37,116 nt of DNA from an uncultured Lachnospiraceae bacterium (lineage in GTDB: Bacteria > Bacillota > Clostridia > Lachnospirales > Lachnospiraceae), in NCBI GenBank assembly GCA_910587295.1, contig CAJULP010000092.1, positions 1 through 37,116 on the forward strand, in the 5' to 3' direction. Shown in pieces: positions 32,093 to 37,116 of the stretch (positions are counted from its first letter, which is position 1; the number at the start of each line of letters is the position of its first letter). A model generated the notes under the pieces. That model was not told the DNA's origin, searched no databases, and saw only the letters and a program-made list of their open reading frames with translations. The position numbers and the translations under genes were made by a program.

Positions 32093-32278
32093 GATGTTAA
32101 GACAGGATGCTTTTAGCAGACTGTCTTGATAGATCAACGTTAGAAAATATGCTTTTGTTTATAATATCAGAAATATATTTTTACTGTCAATACGATACTG
32201 ATAAATTCTGAATAAACTTATAGCAATTCAGCCCTGCCGTTTCCTTTGCCGGAAGTGACACGGGTAAAGCGGAATACA
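32093..32278. other. Intergenic stretch upstream of the DUF1015 gene
   Basis: An AT-rich stretch with no gene. AAGACAG (32099-32105) pairs with CTGTCTT (32121-32127), with a smaller GCT/AGC pairing inside. This sits exactly where the truncated nuclease gene loses its 5' end, so it could be a deletion or insertion scar. Nothing else is evident. Confidence 0.35.
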
Positions 32279-32307
32279 TTGACTCCCGTCTCCTTCCAAC
32301 GTATAAT
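32279..32307 (+). promoter_or_regulatory. Sigma-A promoter of the DUF1015 gene
   Basis: TTGACT (32279-32284) and TATAAT (32302-32307) are 17 bp apart on the plus strand, giving a ~60-nt leader before the ATG at 32376. Confidence 0.85.
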
Positions 32308-32375
32308 CATACCATAGCTTTCACTATCATATATTTCACTGAACACAAACAATACGCCTGATAAGGAGACCAGAC

Positions 32376-33617
32376 ATGCCTAGAGTCACACCATTTCGCT
32401 GCATACGCCCCACACCAGAGCTGGCAGACCGCATTGCCGCTCTGCCTTATGATGTCTACAACCGGGAAGAAGCCCTTGCGGAAGTAAAAAGGGAACCTCT
32501 TTCCTTTTTAAAAATAGACCGTGCGGAAACGCAGTTCCCCGCCAATGTAGATACCTATGACCAACGGGTTTATGAAAAAGCCAAAGAAACTTTAGATTCC
32601 ATGACCGCTGACGGATCATTTATCAGCGAGGAGTTCCCTTGTTACTACATTTATGAGCAGGTCATGGGGAATCGTTCCCAGTCCGGGATCGTGGCATGTT
32701 CCTCCATTGACGATTATCAGAACCAGATCATCAAAAAACACGAAAACACCCGGGAGGACAAAGAACTTGACCGGATCCGCCATGTGGATATAACGGATAC
32801 CCATACCGGCCCAATCTTCCTGGTGTACCGTTCCGATAAAGAGCTGAACCAAATCGTAGAAAAAGTGCGGCAAACTGTTCCTTTGTATGATTTTACCTCT
32901 ATCGACGGAATTGCCCACCGTGTATGGCGCATTTCGGAAAAAGAAGAACTTAAGCAGATTGAGCAGGCTTTTGACCGGATTCCCTGTACCTACATAGCAG
33001 ACGGCCATCACCGCTGTGCTTCCGCCGTAAAGGTAGGCCTGAAGCGCCGGGATGCCCACCCCGGTTATACCGGAAAAGAGGAATTTAACCGGTTCCTTTC
33101 GGTTCTGTTCCCAGATGACCAGCTTGCCATCCTGCCCTATAACCGGGCAGTGAAGGATTTGAACCAAATGACCCCAGCGGAATTTTTAAACGCGGTGGAA
33201 CAAGCAGGATTTTCCATTGTATGCAAAGGAAACGAACAAGTCTCTCCATGTGAAAAGGGAACTTTTGGTATGTTCCTTGAGGAGAAATGGTATTTGCTCA
33301 CTGCAGATGAAACACTCCATAGTGAAGATCCCGTAAAAGGACTGGATGTTTCTATCCTTCAGGATCATTTGTTAAATCCCGTTTTAAACATTCAGGATCC
33401 AAGGATTGATAAGCGGATTGATTTTATCGGCGGTATCCGGGGGCTTGCCGAGCTGGAGCGCCGTGTCCACACAGACATGAGAGTGGCATTTTCCATGTAT
33501 CCTACTTCCATTGCAGAACTGCTGGCCGTGGCGGACGCAGGGCTTTTGATGCCCCCAAAATCCACATGGTTCGAGCCAAAGCTTAGAAGCGGGCTGTTTT
33601 TGCACAGGCTGAGTTAA
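32376..33617 (+). CDS. DUF1015 family protein
   Basis: The 413-residue protein matches DUF1015 (COG4198). It starts with RVTPFRCIRPTPELADRIAALPYDV and has the family motifs KKHENTREDKELDR, DTHTGPIFLVY and the ADGHHRCASAV stretch (about residues 208-218). The conserved His residues look like a catalytic or metal site, but the function is unknown. The ATG has AAGGAG 7 nt upstream. It is monocistronic, with its own promoter and a shared terminator after it. Confidence 0.9.
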   Translation: MPRVTPFRCIRPTPELADRIAALPYDVYNREEALAEVKREPLSFLKIDRAETQFPANVDTYDQRVYEKAKETLDSMTADGSFISEEFPCYYIYEQVMGNRSQSGIVACSSIDDYQNQIIKKHENTREDKELDRIRHVDITDTHTGPIFLVYRSDKELNQIVEKVRQTVPLYDFTSIDGIAHRVWRISEKEELKQIEQAFDRIPCTYIADGHHRCASAVKVGLKRRDAHPGYTGKEEFNRFLSVLFPDDQLAILPYNRAVKDLNQMTPAEFLNAVEQAGFSIVCKGNEQVSPCEKGTFGMFLEEKWYLLTADETLHSEDPVKGLDVSILQDHLLNPVLNIQDPRIDKRIDFIGGIRGLAELERRVHTDMRVAFSMYPTSIAELLAVADAGLLMPPKSTWFEPKLRSGLFLHRLS

Positions 33618-33637
33618 AATCCCGTAAGGTGTTACTG

Positions 33638-33671
33638 AAAGGGCAACGGCTCCTGTTGGGCATTGCCCTTT
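33638..33671. terminator. Bidirectional terminator between DUF1015 and hsdR
   Basis: AAAGGGCAA (33638-33646) pairs with TTGCCCTTT (33663-33671) around a 16-nt loop. A T follows on the plus strand and an A-rich flank serves the minus strand. It lies between the two converging genes. Confidence 0.78.
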
Positions 33672-33679
33672 TCAAAGCA

Positions 33680-36600
33680 TCATGCAACCGCATTTGCATT
33701 GATCTGATCGATCACTTTTCTGATTCCCTGCCATACATCCATATCGTTAAATATTTCCACTACGCTCCCTTTATCTGTAAACGGGGATTCCTGCAGCACT
33801 GAAAGATCCTTTAGCATGCCGTTTCTGACAATATACTCTATGATCTGGTTTACAAAGTATATCTGACGGCTGTCCATATTGATATCATCCAGATACCCCG
33901 CAAACGCTTCTTTTGCCGCATTCATATCCAGCCCGACAATTTCCCTGACAAACTCCCCAAGAGGTTTTGTACCATATTCCTCCTCATACTCTTCTCTGGT
34001 TCCCAGTTCACTCCACAGAATATTCTCCAAAAATTGAATATCCTGATTATTTAACGGTTTATTGTTTCTTAATTTTGCTATTACTATATTATTTTGATTC
34101 GCGCGAACATAATACTCTGCTTTTGCCTTATACTTCTTAAGGTCATCATTTTCCAGTTCCGCTTCTTTCCACTCAATCGACAGTAAATCATCTGCAAAAT
34201 CTGTCTCATACTTATTAACCTCATGAGAAATGTATTTCATCAAAGTACGCAATTCCTCACGAATAAACTCAAATTCCTCTATTCCTGCATGGTCTAAATA
34301 ATCTGTATGCAAAATCTTCTTTATTAACTCTGATTTCACTTGGATTTCCGGAATATTAGCTATACCGGCCACGGCATTGACACAATTTAACAGATCCCTG
34401 CTTGCCCTTGTATATTTTTTCCCCATCAAATATGATAGCTCTATTCCATACATTAAAGCGTCAAACCGGACCGCACTTGCTTCATCGCTGTCAGGCAAGA
34501 TTAAAGGCGCTACTTCCTCTTTGACAATATTGGTATCCTCAAATGTAAGCGTTTTATAATTTTCAGCATCCACATACAAATCAACATATTTCAAATGCTG
34601 GCGCACAGCAAAGCTTTCCCTGTTCAGTTGTCGTACTTTTCCAGTCATCATTTCCACAAGCCTGGACCTATATGCCATCAAACGCTCTACCTGACAATCA
34701 ACATCCTGAAGCTTGTACGCAATTTGAAATTCTAAATTGAAAATCGCACTCTGCAATGCCATCCTGTTGGCGGTAGTCTTGCCATCACCCATTCTGAAAA
34801 ATTCAAAATTCCCGCAAAAATCAAAAATGTAAAATTTATTCTTATCCTCTCCGTTTATCAATCCCGGACATAACCTTGTTCCCCGTCCGATCATCTGCCA
34901 AAACTTTGCTTTGCTCATTACCTTTTTAAAAAAAACAAGGTTCAATACCTCTGGCACATCGATCCCCGTATCAAGCATATCCACCGAAATTGTTATCTGC
35001 GGCATTTTCTTTGCATCCGAAAATTCATCTATCGCACTCTGGGCATAAGTCATATAATTATCTATCACACTTGCAAAGCTATGCCCTTCTTTGGATAAAT
35101 GCGGATATTCTTTATTGAATATTTCCAATATTTTTTCTGCATGATTATGGTTCTTAGCAAAAATAATGGTCTTTCCGATTTTTTCCCCATAATCTATCTT
35201 TAATCCTTCCGTCATAACTACATGAAGAACCATTTTTATAGTGTCTTCATTAAAAAGCCATGTATTTATAGCTGATGCCTGAATGCTCTCGGGAACTTTC
35301 CCTTCTTCATCCGCAAAAGTATTTTCATAAATTTCCCGCTCTGTCTGGGGCAATTCATCATAAATAATGCCTTGTTCAATAAACTTAACTTTTGACTCCA
35401 CCGATAAATAATCAACCAGATATCCATCCTTCACCGCCTGTGCAAGTTCATACCCATATGTCGGCACTCCATTTTCCAATTCAAAAACAGAATATGTGTT
35501 TTTATCAATTTCATCTTTGGGTGTTGCCGTAAGCCCTACCAATGGTGCATCAAAATATGTAAAAATATCTTTATACTTATTATAAATCGACCTGTGGGCT
35601 TCATCGCAGATTACCAGATCAAAATGACCGCAGGAAAAAATCTTCCCTTCTTCATCTTTCGCACTGTCAATCAGATTCATCATAGTCTGATAAGTAGAAA
35701 AGATACCTCTTGCATGATAATTATCTTTTTCTTCCACGACATTTGCCACCGGCAAATCATCTGCCAGAAAATTCACAAAGCTTCTTTTCGCCTGCGTGAC
35801 CAATGAATTTCTATCTGCTAAAAACAAAATATTTCTTACCCATCCTGCATGAAGCAACACTTTGCAAAGCGCAATAACAGTTCTCGTTTTCCCGGAACCC
35901 GTAGCCATTACAAGGAGCGCTCTTCTCCTGTTTTTCTGGTCAAAACTACCACATACTGCTTTAATAGCAGCTTCCTGATAATACCTGCCGGCAATATTCC
36001 TGTCCACGACAATATTCTTTAAAGGCATACGCATCGTCAAAAGATTAAACCATTTTTCTATATCGCGCTTAGAATAAATACCTGACACTTTTCTTTCCGG
36101 GTATTGGTTATCAATGATCCGCGTATCAAAACCATTTGTCAAAAAAATAATCGGGCGTCTTTTATACTGCTTTTCTAAGATATCCGCATAAAGCTTCGCC
36201 TGCTGGCGCCCCTTTGCAACATCTGTGCAAGTCCGCTTCGCTTCCACAACGGCAAGCGGTTTATGGGCGTCATCATAAAGCACATAATCTGCCCGCCCGG
36301 TTTCGGATTTATTCGGCATCCCCATCAGTTCCACTTCATTTTGCCAATTTTTCCCTTCTATCCAGCCAGCATCCTTCAGCATAACATCAATGTAAAGTTT
36401 TCTGGTCTTAAACTCCGACAAGTCAAGAGGCTTGGGTACATATTCAGGCCGTTGTTTTTCCCTTCGGGCAGTCAATTCCTCTTTTAACGCTTTGTTCTCA
36501 GCCATCAATGTTTTCAGGTCAATATCTGCAAATTTTTCATCAAAATAAACTTCTATTGCTTCATCCGCTGATGCTGCTTTTAATAAATCAGTGTCAAAAT

Positions 36601-36997
36601 GACGTTCTTCATAATAATCTGAATAGCAATAGGCTACAAAGTCCAAAAAAATAAAAAGATTCTGTAAGCATAATGCCGCCTCATCAAAAGTAGATTTTCT
36701 GCCGCCATGCGCCGCATGATTCCCCATACGCCGAATTGCGTCTATACGTCTCCATAAATCCGCATCCACGATTCCCCGAAATTCATCTGTATTGATCAGG
36801 CTTACCAAATTGTCCTGATATGGCATATCCAGCACAGTGTCCACGGAATACATCCATTTAACCGCAAACTCCATCGCCCTCCTACAATTTAAAATACAGG
36901 CATCATAGTCTATCCTGACTATTTTCTCCGCTGATATAGCTGCATCTGAAAAGCTCTCAAATTTAGGTTCGTATTTCAGATAATCGAAGTTAGTCAT
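33680..36997 (-). CDS. hsdR: Type I restriction enzyme R subunit, EcoEI-like, with N-terminal DUF4145
   Basis: The 1105-residue protein has an N-terminal DUF4145/HEPN-like helical domain (about 1-130, with R90-MGNHAA-H97) and a coiled-coil (160-185). The restriction nuclease follows (D237, E252, K254 in GRADYVL...VVEAKRT). The helicase motor has Walker A ATGSGKT (365-371), DEAH (465-468), GLTATP (488-493) and MIGRGTRLCPG. The long C-terminal region resembles that of EcoEI-type R subunits. It would translocate DNA and cleave it, given HsdM and HsdS. Those genes are not in the window; they could lie beyond the right edge. The start has AAAGGAGG upstream. Confidence 0.92.
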   Translation of the reverse strand: MTNFDYLKYEPKFESFSDAAISAEKIVRIDYDACILNCRRAMEFAVKWMYSVDTVLDMPYQDNLVSLINTDEFRGIVDADLWRRIDAIRRMGNHAAHGGRKSTFDEAALCLQNLFIFLDFVAYCYSDYYEERHFDTDLLKAASADEAIEVYFDEKFADIDLKTLMAENKALKEELTARREKQRPEYVPKPLDLSEFKTRKLYIDVMLKDAGWIEGKNWQNEVELMGMPNKSETGRADYVLYDDAHKPLAVVEAKRTCTDVAKGRQQAKLYADILEKQYKRRPIIFLTNGFDTRIIDNQYPERKVSGIYSKRDIEKWFNLLTMRMPLKNIVVDRNIAGRYYQEAAIKAVCGSFDQKNRRRALLVMATGSGKTRTVIALCKVLLHAGWVRNILFLADRNSLVTQAKRSFVNFLADDLPVANVVEEKDNYHARGIFSTYQTMMNLIDSAKDEEGKIFSCGHFDLVICDEAHRSIYNKYKDIFTYFDAPLVGLTATPKDEIDKNTYSVFELENGVPTYGYELAQAVKDGYLVDYLSVESKVKFIEQGIIYDELPQTEREIYENTFADEEGKVPESIQASAINTWLFNEDTIKMVLHVVMTEGLKIDYGEKIGKTIIFAKNHNHAEKILEIFNKEYPHLSKEGHSFASVIDNYMTYAQSAIDEFSDAKKMPQITISVDMLDTGIDVPEVLNLVFFKKVMSKAKFWQMIGRGTRLCPGLINGEDKNKFYIFDFCGNFEFFRMGDGKTTANRMALQSAIFNLEFQIAYKLQDVDCQVERLMAYRSRLVEMMTGKVRQLNRESFAVRQHLKYVDLYVDAENYKTLTFEDTNIVKEEVAPLILPDSDEASAVRFDALMYGIELSYLMGKKYTRASRDLLNCVNAVAGIANIPEIQVKSELIKKILHTDYLDHAGIEEFEFIREELRTLMKYISHEVNKYETDFADDLLSIEWKEAELENDDLKKYKAKAEYYVRANQNNIVIAKLRNNKPLNNQDIQFLENILWSELGTREEYEEEYGTKPLGEFVREIVGLDMNAAKEAFAGYLDDINMDSRQIYFVNQIIEYIVRNGMLKDLSVLQESPFTDKGSVVEIFNDMDVWQGIRKVIDQINANAVA

Positions 36998-37116
36998 TGG
37001 GGGATCCTCCTTTCTTGCAGTCTACATCTGTTTCATCTTACATAACGTTTTCTAATTTACCTTTTTTAAATGGAATTAATAATTTTTATGCTACAACTTT
37101 CAATTTGTCGACCTGG
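36998..37116. other. hsdR leader and right window edge
   Basis: An AT-rich 119-bp stretch with no ORF. A GAAAGGAGG ribosome site lies just before the hsdR ATG. A possible but poor promoter (TTGAAA ... TATTAA on the minus strand) lies at the far end. No partner gene is visible. Confidence 0.4.

Noticed and set aside
36998..37116. Possible insertion-sequence end at the right edge
   Set aside because: No inverted repeat or transposase could be shown within the visible sequence.

Overview
The window looks like a chromosome segment from a low-to-mid GC Firmicute, most likely a gut Lachnospiraceae-type clostridium. The evidence is gene order and protein type: a complete S10-spc-alpha ribosomal superoperon with a KOW-domain protein between map and infA, a zinc-type S14, a long L17, sigma-A promoters (TTGACA-17-TATAAT type) and strong AGGAGG ribosome sites. 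Almost everything is on the minus strand, so the map is read from right to left.

Positions 1-1200 carry the end of what looks like an integrated mobile element: a partial plus-strand gene, a coupled 39-residue ORF, and a divergently placed ribbon-helix-helix-type regulator with an operator-like palindrome in its own promoter. It abuts the 3' end of rpsI.

Positions 1256-5830 hold rplM-rpsI (own promoter and a ~200-nt leader), preceded by the ecfA1-ecfA2-ecfT-truA operon for energy-coupling-factor vitamin transport and tRNA pseudouridylation. Positions 5845-7446 hold a plus-strand M15-type peptidase converging, with no gap, on a minus-strand membrane protein.

Positions 7566-24526 are the superoperon, transcribed from a promoter at 24498-24526: rpsJ-rplC-rplD-rplW-rplB-rpsS-rplV-rpsC-rplP-rpmC-rpsQ-rplN-rplX-rplE-rpsZ-rpsH-rplF-rplR-rpsE-rpmD-rplO-secY-adk-map-KOW-infA, then a second promoter and rpmJ-rpsM-rpsK-rpsD-rpoA-rplQ, ending at a strong terminator. 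Most junctions are tight, but a few spacers are long and structured: the S10 leader, rplW-rplB, secY-adk and the alpha-operon gaps. The secY-adk spacer can fold as a three-way junction and is the best candidate here for an undescribed RNA element.

Positions 24549-33671 are accessory: a Fic-fold protein with a destroyed active-site motif and a winged-helix tail, a DUF1266 lipoprotein, a LytTR-DUF3021-ABC exporter operon, a cytosolic Cys-type sulfatase, a 5'-truncated nuclease-family remnant and a DUF1015 protein. Positions 33680-36997 encode a type I restriction subunit (HsdR) with an N-terminal HEPN-like DUF4145 domain; its methylase and specificity partners are not in the window. No rRNA, tRNA or CRISPR array was seen. 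No complete new multi-gene system was identified with confidence.
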